DNA of 64,000 bases from Arion vulgaris (taxonomy: Eukaryota; Mollusca; Gastropoda; Stylommatophora; Arionidae), in assembly GCA_020796225.1 (NCBI GenBank), contig CM036759.1:620001-684000 (forward strand). The letters run 5' to 3'. Below the pieces are notes generated by a model, which was not told where the DNA came from, made no database searches, and saw nothing but the letters and a program-made list of their open reading frames with translations. This document shows positions 22,905 through 35,125 of the stretch, piece after piece (position 1 is the first letter of the stretch; the number at the start of each line of letters is the position of its first letter). Made by a program: the position numbers and the translations under genes.

Positions 22905-24270
22905 GAAGAAAACAGATCGACTTGCTCTGAAATATCTACGCATTGGCTACTGGAATTGTGGAAGTGTAAAACAGAGAGGACCAATTCTACAGAAGCTAGT
23001 CTATGACTTTGACATATTCATGATTCAGGAAACCAACTTGCAGCAGGATAAAGCCCTTGAGTGTCCAGGCTTCAAATGTTATTTCACTCCCAGTGAACCC
23101 GGAGTAGGGCGAGGTCAGGCTATCTATGTGAAACATGGCATTCCCCACAACTGCCTTGACAAACATGACTTCTTACCTGAGAGTGTGGAATTACAAGGAA
23201 TTCAATTAACAATTCGTGATCAGGTATGGCGAATCTATAATGTGTACGCCTATGTGGACAAACTCCATATTGCAGATAACTGGGATTTCCTTGAGAAGCT
23301 CTCAGATGTACCATGCACAAAGTTTCTTATAGCAGGGGATTTCAATGTACGATCAAAGGAGTGGGGCAAAGCTACCGAGAATAGACAGGGCATCGCTTTG
23401 TGTTCTGCACTACTAAACTCTGACTTGACGATATTGAATGACGGCCGCCCAACTCAGTTAGCTTCTAGACCTTAGGACACTGATGGTGTCATTGATCTGG
23501 CACTGATCTCAACAACTGATGCTACTTTTGCTCGATGGAATGTTCTTGGGGTTCAAGAAAGTGATCATCTGCCCTGCGTTGTTCTTCTCAATAAGGCCAA
23601 TAATTTGCAACACAGAAGGCCCAAATCTGTCTTTCAGTACACGCCATGCCACTCTGATCATGAAAACCCATTACGTATACTGCGGCAGACTGCCAGAAAG
23701 AAGACTGCTAGGACTCCTTTCCTGCAACCATCTTGGTGGAATGAAATTGTTGAAAAAGCATGGCTGGCAAAAGAGGCTGCTACAAAGTCATGGCAGAGAG
23801 CCCGAACGGCTGACCTAGAAATATATGTGATGTGGCTGAAAAGTCTGTTATTCGCCACAAAGCCACTGGGGATTTCAAAGTATTGGCTAGTGAGGCAAAG
23901 AGTGGGTTATGGGAGACTTTCATAACACAAGTCTGTGGCGACAAGTCTCTACATCAATTCTGGCAGTTTCATCGCAAAATTAACAGGAGGAATACCAGCC
24001 AGTCTTTTCCTACTTTACGTGACTCGTCAGGAGCCGTCTTGACAACAGATGCAGAAAAGGGGCAGGGGTTCCTTCATCGTTTCACGGAACAGACAGAAAA
24101 AGGTGATAAAACTGACCGTTATAATATCATGAATGTTCTTCGTGATATTACTAGCTCTGGAGAACCTTACATTGACTTAATAACAAAGGAGGATGTTGTT
24201 AATGCACTCAAGGCAAGCCACAGCACCGCTCCAGGGCCTGATGGTGTCCAATATCATCCCATCAGACAGC
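22905..24270 (+). mobile_element. I-type LINE: endonuclease and start of RT
   Basis: Starts near RIGYWNCGSVKQRGPILQK (catalytic Asn region), then FMIQETNLQQ (catalytic Glu), LIAGDFNVRSKEWG, and GVIDLALIST with ESDHLPCVV closing the endonuclease. A stop at about 23,473 and a frameshift near 23,600-23,850 break it. RT begins at ALKASHSTAPGPDGVQYHPI. The frame is cut at codon Leu of IRQL by the DD82E transposon and resumes in the same phase at 26,458 with DETVINAVVMDFNK. Confidence 0.85.
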
Positions 24271-26457
24271 TATAGTCTGTCCATTAATTCGTGAGCACGT
24301 TTGAAATTGATTTTCTCGAAAACTACCTGTTGGATCTCAGTGATTTTTGCAAGCAGCCTTAGAATATCCATGACGCTAGAGAAATATTTTTTTCCAAGAA
24401 AATTTGATGTAGTTTGAAATATTTCTTCTTCAGGTTATATTAAAATCAACCTCACCAGATTGTACACAATAGTAACAGATCTACGGTACACAGACGCGTT
24501 GTTCTAAAAATACATTATGGTAACATTGAAATATCGTGAGTAAACAACAATTTCACGAATTCCCGTCCACCTAACCCAGTCGACTTTGAAAGCGGAAAGC
24601 ATATGACGTTATAATTGGGATACCTTTGTATAGTTATAGGTGTATCTCGCTATTTGTATGAAGCTATTGTATCATATTTGTTGGCTTATCAAAACTGACA
24701 TTGATATCACATTCATAATGAGTCTGAAGTGCACATTTATAACAATGCAGAAGGTTACAGTTTTACTATAGTATACCAACACTTCCGTAGGGAATCTAAT
24801 AGAGGTCATCTATATTACGATATTCATAACCCTGAGAAACGAACGCAACTGGCGCTTGGTCTGAATAGAGAATCCTTTTCCGATGGATTAAACAGGACAC
24901 AAAGTGCACTAATGTCAAGCAAGGAAGGAAAAGAACAATTGACGACTTTGACATAGATGTCATAAGACAGGAGCTCTTGAAAATGTTTGCAACAAATCAA
25001 CTTGTTACTCTCAGGAAACTGAAATTAAAACTGCAATCAGATTGCAGCATAGACATTTCTAAAAGTACTCTATGGAAAATTGTAAGAGCCGCGGGCTTCA
25101 CCTTCAGAAAAACTATAGGAGGCAGGAATATTATTTGTGAAAAGCCACATTTAATTGCTGTCCGAAGTAAATACCTGAGGCAGATCCGTGAGCGGCGGAG
25201 GCAAGGCTATGATATTGTATATTTGGACGAATCCTGGGTCAATGCTCACCACACCAATGCTAAGAATGGCAATCAGTAGACGGTGAACAGAAAAGAAAAA
25301 ACCAAGCAGCAAAGGCCGCGTATTATACTAACACATGCAGGAAGCAGTGAAGAAGGTCTTGTCCATGACGCTGGACTTATTTTCCAATCAAAAGTACCGA
25401 CGGTAGGGACTACCACACAGAAATGAATGGACATATTTTCAGGCACTGGATGGAGAAAGATCTACTTCCAATTCTAAACAGACCATCATGCTTGGTAATG
25501 GATAATGCATCCTATCACAAGGCAGTATCAGCGGAAGACAAAGTACCAACTGCATCAAATACAAAAGATCAAATTAGGACTTGGCTTGCTAAGGAAAATG
25601 TCAGCTTCGATGATGCATATTTGAAACCCGAGTTGTTGCACCTGGTGAGGATGACAATAAGACAAAGGTGTTTCATATTGACAAAATCATTGCGAATACG
25701 CCACACATCTTTGCGACTACCTCCATATCATGCTCACCTCAATCCGATAGAGCTTGTCTGGGCTAAAGTAAAAGGGCAAGTTGCGAACAGAACAGGACGT
25801 TTAAAATGTGTGATGTTGAAGTTCTGACACGTGAGTCCCTCTCAATGATAGACATGCAGTTCTGGAAGAAGTGTGTTGAACATGTGCTCGAGAGGAAGAC
25901 GAGTACTGGCACCGAGATGGATTACAATTTGTCCAGCCAGTAACAATTATCAACCTCATGGAATCGCCAGATTCGGGATGATACAAATCATATTTTGATT
26001 ACAGACTGAGAAATAACAACGTATACATTTCCATATCCAAATGCGTCTACCATCATACAATTTGTGGTGAAGTTAAGACACCCTGGGGTCTAATGGTGAC
26101 CAAGGGGAGGACTAACTGTTGCATATTGTATCCAAGTTCACGATTGCACATAAAGGGCAACACACTAATTACTTGACCTATCAAGTTAATATGGAGATAC
26201 ACCTATGAATAGAATTGACATGGACAAATTCTAGGAATTATTGTAAAATCTAAAATTTGAGCCCCGTATTTGCAATTGTCATAAAAGATCAAAGGAATTC
26301 CGATGTGCAAAATCGTAGAGCATCTATGGACTACTGGTTAGCTTTATTTTATCGTCATGGATATTCTAAGGCTGCATGCAAAAATCACTGAGATCCAACA
26401 GGTAGTTTTCAAGAAAATCAATTTCAAACGTGCTCATGAATTAATGGACAGACTATA
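24271..26457 (+). mobile_element. DD82E (Sailor-like) Tc1/mariner-IS630 transposon
   Basis: Inverted repeats of 103 bp (24,273-24,375 and 26,353-26,455; a handful of mismatches) begin TAGTCTGTCCATTAATTC and are flanked by TA. Removing the element plus one TA restores the host LINE frame exactly. The transposase remnant runs from about 24,730. A helix-turn-helix-like part (STLWKIVRAAGFTFRKT) is followed by YLDESWVNAHH (first Asp, 25,230), LVMDNASYH (second Asp, 25,500) and PPYHAHLNPIELVWAK (Glu, about 25,750). I count 82 residues between the second Asp and the Glu, though a short stretch between them looks shifted twice. Stops at 25,277 and after 25,410 disable it. Confidence 0.85.
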
Positions 26458-27140
26458 GACGAGACTGTTATTAATGCAGTTGTGATGGATTTTAACAAAA
26501 GTGTACAGAATGCTGTGGTACCCGAGGATTGGCTTCATAGTTATTTACGACCGCTCCACAAACATGGGAAGGATCCTAAACTGCTCAGCAGCTACCGAAT
26601 ACTCACCTTGCAAAATGTATATGGCAAATTACTAGAGAAGATAGTGGCCAGAAAGGTAATGTGTCACTTAGAGAATGACCACATCCTCCCTGACACTTTG
26701 GGTAGCTACCGGCCAATAAAAGGGACATGGGATAATGCTGGCACGTTTGCATATGATGTTTATGAAGGCTTCCAATCCAAGCAAGAGACTGTTGCTGTGG
26801 CCATCGACGGAGGATGCATATAACAAGGTGAATTTTTCAATCATGGTGCGCTCTTTGATTAAATGTGAAGTTAATCCTTGGCTGGTGAACTGGATAGCTG
26901 CTTCTTTAATGGAGAGAACCGTGCACTACGTTAGGAACATGGACATCGGATCCTGCACGTATATGCCCGGGATTACCCCAGGGTTCTCCTCTATCACCCG
27001 TGTTGTTTAATATTTACACAGCAAATGTAGCTAAAATTCAGCCAAACGGATTGGGTCGGACATTGACATTTGCAGATGATATCTCAACTCTTTATGTCCA
27101 AGAAAATTTTGGGGGTAATCACGCTCTGCCAGAACACATT
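26458..27140 (+). mobile_element. I-type LINE: RT palm after the transposon
   Basis: Continues the LINE broken at 24,270: PEDWLHSYLRPLHKHGKDP, SSYRILTLQNVYGKLLEKI, VAVAID-(frameshift)-DAYNKV for motif A, and TFADDISTLYV (about 27,065) for the catalytic motif. It stops near 27,140 without thumb or RNase H. Motif order and spacing fit the I group. Confidence 0.85.
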
Positions 27141-27597
27141 TCTAGCAAAATTTTCAAAATGGAATGATCTTGGAAATATGCCTATAACTTAAGTTCTTTG
27201 TAAGCTAGATTTATACTGTTGGTACCAAAATATGCAGAATTAAATTCTGAAGAATCTGAAAATAAATAGTTATATATGTAAATCAGTATTTATTTAGTAA
27301 ATTATTGTTGTATGTCATGTTCAGAGTAACTACTACGACTTTCAAACTTGAATCAATACTTAGCCATTGCTGAATTCTCCATCATTGTCGGTGAAATCAT
27401 AAATATGAAACACTGTGTGTGTTTATTTGAACTTTGGAACAAATCCATGTCTTGTTGGCACTTTATCGACGTGGAGGACGAAACAACATTTTATAACTAA
27501 ACTTTTCACACGAAAGTTCACTTTTTTCACAACATGAAAAATATATTTGCGAATAAAACTATTTACTAAAAATTTGAAACTAAATTCTACCATGATG
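27141..27597. other. Unassigned sequence
   Basis: No coding or repeat signal that I can support between the LINE and the candidate P-like element. Confidence 0.4.
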
Positions 27598-27954
27598 TAT
27601 AGCGTGGCCACGTTACTAACTGGCCACAGCGCGGCAATATTGCCATGTGACGTCACAGGCTGAGGCGGTGTATTCTCACAGACTAACTATTGACTGTTAC
27701 TATTGGGAAACGCTGATCTAGACAATACATCTTGCAGATGTTAGAAACTTGTTGTTGCTCTCACATACTATTTTAGTTTAATTTTATACAGAATACTTAG
27801 ATTAATTTTAAATATGATAACTATTGTACTTACATCAGCTTATGGTAGTCTCTCTTCAGTTATCCATGAATAAGTAAGCTACATGTTTGCACAACACCAC
27901 ATCTTGATTAGCACATAAACTAACATCACTTATCAGTAATCCACGAATTAATCA

Positions 27955-28300
27955 GTCACAAATTTGCACATCACCACAGCTTGATTAGCACAGAAACTAA
28001 ACAGTATTACATAAATATATTTATCTACTACTGAATTTTGCTTCTTTCCTTTTTGTGAAAAAGCAGTTTGCTGAACATTGCATTGATCATTCCTTATTTT
28101 TCCTTAATTGTTGAGGAAAATGTTAGCAAATGTTGGAACCGCGGACAATAAAGTTTTTATTTTTGAGCTCCTGAGACACATGCAGTACTGTCTAATGAGA
28201 ATTTTATGTAGCTGGCAATTACAATTTGTATGACAATCTCCTTCTGGTTTGTCGTGACCAAGAACTTATCTTCATAGTCAGATGATATTGGCTTTTGAAC
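27955..28300. repeat. ~330-bp duplicated segment, copy 1
   Basis: Very similar to 28,830-29,150; both contain TTGATTAGCACA, ATATATTTATCTACTACTGA and ACAGTACTGTCTAATGAGAA (last block with small changes). The minus strand of both carries an open stretch including KFSLDST, which may be a duplicated exon of the surrounding element. Confidence 0.8.
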
Positions 28301-28386
28301 AACTATATATGATATGAAGCAGAGAACAGTGAGATCTTGTGATAGGTACTTCAGTCCACCCCTATCTATTAAATATGTGTAGTTAA

Positions 28387-28790
28387 ATGAAACACCATTT
28401 TTATTACATTATGTCGAAGGAGATCAATAGTCTACATACCACCTTTTATTACATTATGTTGAAGGAGATCAATAGTCTACATACCAACTTTTATTATATT
28501 ATGTCGAAGGAGATCAATAGTCTACATACCAACTTTTATTACATTCTGTCGAAGGAGATCAATAGTCTACATACCAACTTTTATTACATTATGTCAAATG
28601 AAATCAATAGTCTACATGACAACTTTTGATACATTATATCGAATGAAATCAAGTCTACATGACAACTTTTGATACATTATGTCGCAAGAAATCAATAGTC
28701 TACATGCCAACTTTTGTTACATTATGTCGAAGGAGATTAAGTCTATGTGACAACTTTTGATACATTATGTCCGAAGAAATCACTAGTGAT
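28387..28790. repeat. 45-bp tandem array between the duplicated segments
   Basis: About nine units of CTTTTATTACATTATGTCGA plus AGGAGATCAATAGTCTACATACCAA, increasingly diverged to the right. Confidence 0.88.
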
Positions 28791-28829
28791 ACAGGATAAC
28801 AAGGGAAAACAAAATGATGTGCCAATCAA

Positions 28830-29150
28830 TTTTCACAACACTACAACTTGATTAGCACATAAACTAAACAGTATTACACAAATATATTTATCTACTACTG
28901 AATTTTGCTTCTTTCCTTTTTTGTGAAAAAGCAGCTTGCTGAACATTGCATTGATCATTCCTGATTTTTATATCATTGTTGAGGAAAATGTTGGAACCAG
29001 ACAATAAAATATTTCTTTTGAGCTCCATGAACACACACAGTACTGTCTAATGAGAATTTCATGTAACTGGTAGTTACAATTTGTATGACAGTCTCCTTAT
29101 GGTTTGTCGTGGCTAAGAACTTATCTCCATATCCAGATGATATGAGGACA
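28830..29150. repeat. ~330-bp duplicated segment, copy 2
   Basis: Second copy of 27,955-28,300, roughly 90% alike by eye and lacking about 15-20 bp. The two copies flank the 45-bp array. Confidence 0.8.
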
Positions 29151-29564
29151 GATCAGGTTCAATTTAATATGTCATAAATGCAAAACACTGAGTGTTATAC
29201 CATTTTCTGTTATCTTTAGTTCTGACCAGATGCAACTGCTCAGCTGGGAATTGGAGTGTTTTCTCTGGCACAAAACTAATGCTTGTTGTGGATGATAAAC
29301 TAATTGCTTCAACCAGATTATCATGTGCCATTGTCATGTAATAGTCAATAGTTGGTGCTCTTCTAAATCTTTTCATGATTTGCATGGACAAGAGGTTTTC
29401 AACATGAAACCATCTCTCAATTTTTCACTATTTGACAGCCAGTTAAAGGAACTCTTATCTATGGAAACTTTCTTTAGGTGAACAGTAAAAGACATGTCTT
29501 GATCTATTTTAATACTGAGTCCTATAGCTGGTGCTTTCAATAATTATACAATAGAATATGTTCC

Positions 29565-29890
29565 TTGTCTACATTTCGGTACACAACACTTTCTAGGCAG
29601 CGTTATTTTGTTGTTATGTTTATTAAAGAAGGTAATTGTTAAATTATACACATATAATTATAATCGTAATTTGATCTACATTTTGGTACACATTACTTAC
29701 TAGCTAGGTATTGTTATTTTATTGTTATGTTTACAACACTGACAACAGTTATGTTTACTGAAGAAGGTACTTGTTAAATTAACTTATATTATACATATAT
29801 AATTACAATCGTAATTTGATCTACATTTTGGTACACAGCACTTACTAGACATCGTTATTTTGTTGTTATGTTTACTAAAGAAGTCTGTCT
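29565..29890 (-). repeat. Triplicated THAP-start segment
   Basis: Three copies of a 60-130-bp block (about 29,567, 29,680 and 29,820). Each encodes, on the minus strand, CVPKCR preceded by a (K)C and followed in two copies by SNYD. The outermost copy keeps the ATG; the middle copy has a stop before its Cys pair. Confidence 0.65.
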
Positions 29891-30117
29891 GAGTTCGTAT
29901 GTTTACTAAAATGTCCATATGTTTACTAAACACGTTTGAATAATCCGCCTCACCCTCCATCTTGAATAATATAGCGCTTAGGCCAGTAGTTACGTTGGCC
30001 ACGTGTATAGTATATGAATGAAATGGGAGTTATCTGCCCGTTGAATTCTGTAAACAAAAACAGTGTCGGACGTAAAGTAGCTGAACAGTAAAACAAAACG
30101 TGCATGGACTCAAATTA

Positions 30118-31710
30118 GCCGTTGGCAACGTGTTTTGGCATAATGAGAGAACTGTTTTCTACGCTGGGAGTGTCGACTGGACATATAGAGTTAATATATA
30201 GGACTGGGTCAGATAGACGAGAGATGGTTGACGACATTCAGAAAACATTGCATACCATCTCGGGTTGGTGTAGAGAGTCTCGCTCTCAGGTCAATCCTGA
30301 AAAAGTGTGTATGTTGTGGTGCTCGTTGAATAATCACATAGTCAAGGCTGACCTACCCCGTGTAATCTTTGATGAACATACCATCGAGCGCAGAGACAGG
30401 CTGCGCTATCTTGGAATAACCTTTGATCGTATATCTTTCAAACACCATATTGAACAACATATTGAATACAACGGTGCAAGCGTGGTCTTGTAGCTCTCAA
30501 AGTTATGGTGGCCCACACCTTGAGCAGAGACTACTTGCCCTTTTGTTTGATCGACTGGTTATGTCAGCGATAGATTATGGACTTGGAATTCTTACGATAT
30601 CAAGATCACAATGTGAACGACTCGAACGTGTTCAGAATGAAGGTATGCATATAGTCCTGGGCTGCACTAGAGATACCCCCATTGTGAAGATGAGATATAT
30701 GCTTGGCCTTCTGTCACTACGCTCCCGTCATGCATTCGCCCAAACCAAGGCATATATGCGGATTACTGCGGATAAGAGACATCCACTACACAAGAACACT
30801 AATGATGTTAAGGGCACGAGAATCAAGCGTGGCATGTCGTGGATGGCCCAGGCTGAGAGAACAATTGGCCAGATGACTACGGTTGCGACCCTACCAAAAG
30901 GGGAAGAATGGATCCCAACAGATGGTAGCATGACCAACTATCTCAACGTTATCATTACTCTTGGAAGAGAATGTAGAGATTGGGGCAGCATGAAGGCTGA
31001 TCTCGCAGTTAAGCAGCTGATAGAAGATAATGCAAGGGATGATGATGTTGTTGTATATACCGATGGGTCGGTTCAATGTGGTGAGGTCCGGCTGGGGTTT
31101 CTTAGCTAATGCGCATGGTAGGGTTGTTGCAGAGCGAAGTGGGGCATACAGGACAACTACTTCTAGTATGAGGATGGAGGTTGAGGCCGTTACTGGTGCC
31201 CTCCATTGAATCTTTGGGACTTCATTTACTGGGGCAGTTGTTGTGTCTGACTCTCAGTCGATGCTTCATAAGATCCAGAAGGGCAGGTTTTGGTATGAGT
31301 GGATGTCGTCTATAGAAGTTTCTAACCTCCAGCGGCTTATGTGGATATACTGTCCTGGACATGCGGGTGTTTACGGTAATGAGAGAGCAGACAGGCTTGC
31401 ATCAACAGCATTGATTGTTGGGGAGTTGAAGATGGATAATGGGGATATTCTTCGGTCTCTTCGTGACTGTCTGTTGGATGAGGACACTAAAATCGATGTT
31501 GAATCGATCAAGCGATTTAGGCAGTTTGGAGTTACCCGTTGTTCAAGTCGAACTGGATGCCTGAGAGGCAGAGTGAGAGGTGTGTTTAATCAGCCACAGG
31601 AACCATCAGTATGCATACTCTTCGATATCTGTTGGGGAGACTGAGCACCTATGGGTCTGCCAGGAGTGCATTGACGTCAGTTTAGTAACCAATAACCAAT
31701 AACCATTTTG
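30118..31710 (+). mobile_element. I-type LINE 3' half: RT thumb and RNase H
   Basis: Starts near the RT catalytic region (degenerate) and runs through DDIQKTLHTISGWC, RLRYLGITFDRISFKHHIE, and a long intact frame at 30,423-31,109 to VVYTDGSVQCGE (RNase H, first Asp). It continues in another frame at 31,243: SQSMLHKIQKGRF, then WIYCPGHAGVYGNERADRLA. The 3' end is TTTAGTAACCAATAACCAATAACC, a short CCAATAA repeat. Same family as 38,868, 45,395, 50,259 and 61,481. It overlaps 22,905-27,140 at the catalytic motif, so it is a separate copy. Confidence 0.85.
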
Positions 31711-32044
31711 GGAGTATTTGTCTTACTTCTAGCACTTATCCACCAATGGATTGTCCATCAATTACAAGACAGCAGATGTTTGAGTTTTTCTACTCCTAGA
31801 TGATTTGCATTTTGGGGGCTCATGAGCTCCATATGTAAAGGGTTTGAAATCTGAGTTGCATCTCTCCTATGCTGATTGTCACACATAATTTATTAGGATA
31901 ATGTAGAGGGTTTCTCTTTCCCATGACATTCACGGACTAAAACCTCTGTCTTTAACAACCATGTATGTACTGATCACATTCTGCAAACTCTCAAAAGTGA
32001 GCATGGGACAACACAAAACTAACATTGAAGACAAGGTTTAAATA
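31711..32044. other. Unassigned sequence
   Basis: I see no gene or repeat, apart from a short CTTTCTTTCTTTC tract at 32,045. Confidence 0.4.
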
Positions 32045-32049
32045 TATCT

Positions 32050-33335
32050 TTCTTTCTTTCTCGAATCCTGTTTGCCTCAGAGCGTCAGGTCAAGAAGAGA
32101 TTTCTAAAATGGGCCCTAGTATGCGCTTCATAGATAGTCTCTTTCATCGCCTCTGTTATCTCTGAGGTCCATCTTTTTCATGGCCGGCCCTTTGCTTTGT
32201 ACACATTGTATCGGAGCAGCATTGCTCTTTGAGGTGCACTGTCTGCTGGTAATCTGCTTACGTGGCCGAACCATTTAATTTGTTGTTTCTTGATGAAGTC
32301 TAGTACTGATGTTGTACCCACTTTTTCCTGATGTCTTCATTTCTCAACCAGTCTCTTCTTGTTACACCCAGTATTCTACGTAGACACTTCATCTCTGTCG
32401 TGACTAGTTTTCTTCTATCGTTTGTTGCCAGCGTTCAGTTTTGGCACTGGTAACATAATGTGGGGAGAAAGATTGTGTTGAACATTGCTCTTTTTGTGTT
32501 CATGGCGACGTGTTTGCATCTTAAAATTGGCGCCATTTGCCCAATCATTTGATTTGCTTTGTTGCATCTGTGTTGAATTTCATTAGTTATTCTTCCGTTT
32601 GCTGAAAAATGCTCCCCAGGTATGTGAAGTCTTTTACTTGATTTAGTGGTCGATTGTCGATGGAGATATTGGTAGTACTTTCTTCTCTGGCGAATGTCAT
32701 TACTTCTGTTTTGTCGATGTTTATTCTCATGTTGTATTCGTTACATGCTAACTGGAGTCTGTTAATGTGTTGTTGTAGCTGTTCTTCTGTTGTTGATATG
32801 ATTGCCTGATCGTCTGCAAAAAGAAATTCATTTGAGCTCTCCGAGGCTGTTTCCTTCGCTGGTGTTAGCTATTTTACAGATGTGGTCAATATACGTGATG
32901 AACTGCAGCGGGGATAGTACGCAACCTTGTCTTACTCCTGACCCTACGTGAAACTTTTCTGGTAATCCTGTATTTGTTCTAATCGTACATTGGCTGTCAG
33001 TATAAATGCTCTTGCAAAGGTTGATTAGGTGGTCATTAGCCCCATATGTTGTTAGTATTTTCCACAACTTGTGAATATCTACGCGGTCGAACGTTTTTTT
33101 CCTGATCTACGAATGCAACATGTAGGTGTTTGTCGGATTCGACAGTCCTTTCTACTAACTGCCTGAGGGCGAATATTGTATCTGTACAGCTTTTGTTCTT
33201 CCTGAATCCCATTTGGGAGTCATTAAGCTGTGGCTCGATGGTGTGGCGGAGCCTTTTTCAAGTATTTTGCAGAATATTTTCCCAGTGTGGCTCAGTAGCG
33301 CTATTCCTTTGTACTTTGTTTAAATATATCAAGCT
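32050..33335 (-). mobile_element. LINE fragment, RT to C terminus
   Basis: Minus strand, from 33,335 down: LNDSQMGFRKNKS-like finger region, HVGSGVRQGCVLSPLQF (RT motif B), an LFADDQAI-like catalytic block near 32,820, RINIDKTEVMTFA, KDFTYLGSIF, and at the end IKKQQIKWFGHVSRLPAD. It has multiple frameshifts. The 5' half is missing. Confidence 0.75.
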
Positions 33336-33342
33336 TGTGTAA

Positions 33343-33780
33343 TTAGTTCTTTACTATATGGCTCAGAATTATGGACAACCTACTTAAGGCATGAGAGGAG
33401 ACTTAGTCCCTTTCACCTACGATGTCTCTGCAAGATTGTGAACATCAGGTGGTGTGACAAGATAACCAACTCTGAAGTACTGCAACGTACAAACTTGCCT
33501 TCTATCATGGGCATTCTCAGCAGTAGATGACTAAGATAGCTAGGGCATGTGACCAAAACAAATGTAAACTTTTGGAGGGGAAGAGGCACCAAGGCAGACC
33601 ACTGCTCAGATTTAAAGATGTCTGCAAGGTCTCAATGAAGAACTTTTATATCTGTCCCAACACATGGGAAAAACTACCTGATGACAGAGTTGTGTCGAAA
33701 GCCCCATTTCGCAAGGGCACAGTCTTTTAAAAAGAGACATAGGTATGAGCTGAATGACAAGAGAGAAAAACAAAAACTCA
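33343..33780 (+). mobile_element. LINE C-terminal fragment
   Basis: Encodes ELWTTYLRHERRLSPFHLRC, a GHVTK-like block, and KRHQGRPLLRFKDVCKVSMK with YICPNTWEKLPDDR. This is the C terminus of the same broad LINE type as 20,700-21,327. It is in opposite orientation to its left neighbour and frameshifted. Confidence 0.75.
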
Positions 33781-33916
33781 GAGGTTGTCACAGTAAAACA
33801 CTTGTCAATTGACCATGTGTAAAGATAAAAAAGGCCATACATACATGTACTGTTCATATGACTCATGTAGGCAATACTACTATATAAATATGAAAATCAA
33901 ATAACAACTTCACTAC

Positions 33917-34056
33917 CTGCACAGGTCCATTTGTAGACCTATTTCTCTTACGAGCCAACACAAACTGTCTGAGGGATAAAAGTAGCATGAGAAGTGCTAG
34001 AGCTATAAGTAGAGGTCCTGTCATAGAGATCTTTCCACCAAAGACATCATTAAATC
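33917..34056 (-). CDS. Host gene exon 2: second transmembrane segment
   Basis: A 140-bp exon with acceptor TTTTTCATCACACAG and donor CAG|GTAGTG. It enters in phase 1 (one base from exon 1) and leaves in phase 0, matching exon 3. It encodes a short loop (FNDVFGGKISMT, residues 63-74), then a hydrophobic helix (about 75-96, GPLLIALALLMLLLSLRQ), and the basic stop-transfer RKRNR. By the positive-inside rule the C-terminal side is cytosolic. The sequence is non-repetitive, in a gap between LINE debris and a 66-bp array. Confidence 0.75.
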
Positions 34057-34079
34057 CTGTGTGATGAAAAACATCAGCA

Positions 34080-34639
34080 AACTATATATATATATATTTA
34101 TATACACTATTCTAAAAAATGAAAACAATTTCCTATATCAAACTTGCAGTATAAATAGTAAAATATCAAACGTGCAGCATAAATAGTAAAATATAAAACT
34201 CAATTTCCTATATCAAACTTGCAGTATAAATAATAAAATACAACTCAAATTTTTGTAAATAATCAGAAGCATAAAGGTTTTTCGACACAGACACCATTGA
34301 TAGATTTTCACCAATTGCAATATAGACATGAACATTTCAGTGAACATGAACTATTAAAGCAAATAATGTAGCAGAATTAATTTTAGGAAACAACAAGCTA
34401 AAAACAATCTTTAATCCAATTCAACAATGAGATTACATTGAACTCCTCAGACATTGTCTGAATTAATCCAGAAATAATTGAGAAGACAATAAAATGTTGA
34501 CTTGACACATGAAATATGTACTTGGTAAATAATGTTGATTTGCAACTGCAAGCATCATCATGCTACGACTTCCTCTTATGTAAATAGTTGTTGTTCATGG
34601 TTCAGTGTATTGTAGTGGCATCCACCAATTGATCTTCTT
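34080..34639. other. Intron sequence, no element identified
   Basis: AT-rich with a short (TA)n run at 34,083 and a roughly 60-bp imperfect duplication (ATATCAAACTTGCAGTATAA) at 34,135-34,240. Confidence 0.45.
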
Positions 34640-35125
34640 TTCATATAACACATCAAGATGTGCTTGTCAAATGTATAGGCCATGCTGATGTAGGTGTTCA
34701 AACAGTGCTTCACTAACATCAAGATGTGCTTGTTAAATGTATAGGCCATACTGATGTAGGTGTTCAAACAGTGCTTCACTAACATCAAGATGTGCTTGTT
34801 AAATGTATAGGCCATACTGATGTAGGTGTTCAAACAGTGCTTCACTAACATCAAGATGTGCTTGTTAAATGTATAGGCCATGCTGATGTAGGTGTTCAAA
34901 CAGTGCTTCACTAACATCAAGATGTGCTTGTTAAATTGTATAGGCCATCTGATGTAGGTGTTCAAACAGTGCTTCACTAACATCAAGATGTGCTTGTCAA
35001 ATGTATAGGCCATGCTGATGTAGGTGTTCAAACAGTGCTTCACTAACATCAAGATGTGCTTGTTAAATGTATAGGCCATGCTGATGTAGGTGTTCAAACA
35101 GTGCTTCACTAACATCAAGATGTGC
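34640..35125. repeat. 66-bp tandem array
   Basis: About 7.5 copies of a 66-bp unit (ATGTAGGTGTTCAAACAGTG core). Because 66 is divisible by 3, an open frame crosses it on the minus strand; I regard that as an artefact. A single partial unit recurs at 35,310-35,380. Confidence 0.92.

Larger units (their letters stand above)
27598..30012 (-). mobile_element. Candidate P-like (THAP) DNA transposon, decayed
   Basis: Imperfect inverted repeats of about 75 bp lie at the ends: GTGGCCACGTTACTAACTGG on the left, and GGCCAGTAGTTACGTTGGCC with CGCCTCAC on the right. Just inside the right end, on the minus strand, is a THAP zinc-finger start (MSSKCCVPKCRSNYD, from 29,854) with a C-x4-C pair. It is followed by GTAATT, a possible donor. 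A minus-strand frame at 29,164-29,391 (FRRAPTIDYYMTMAHDNLVE) may be transposase or unrelated. The interior holds a 330-bp duplication and a 45-bp array. I found no 8-bp target duplication, so the class is inferred. Confidence 0.5.

Noticed and set aside
27590..30020. 8-bp target duplication for the P-like element
   Set aside because: The flanks I tried do not match, so the exact ends stay open.
22905..31710. The two I-type LINE parts as halves of one element split by the P-like element
   Set aside because: Both parts include the RT catalytic region, so they overlap and must be separate copies or a rearrangement.
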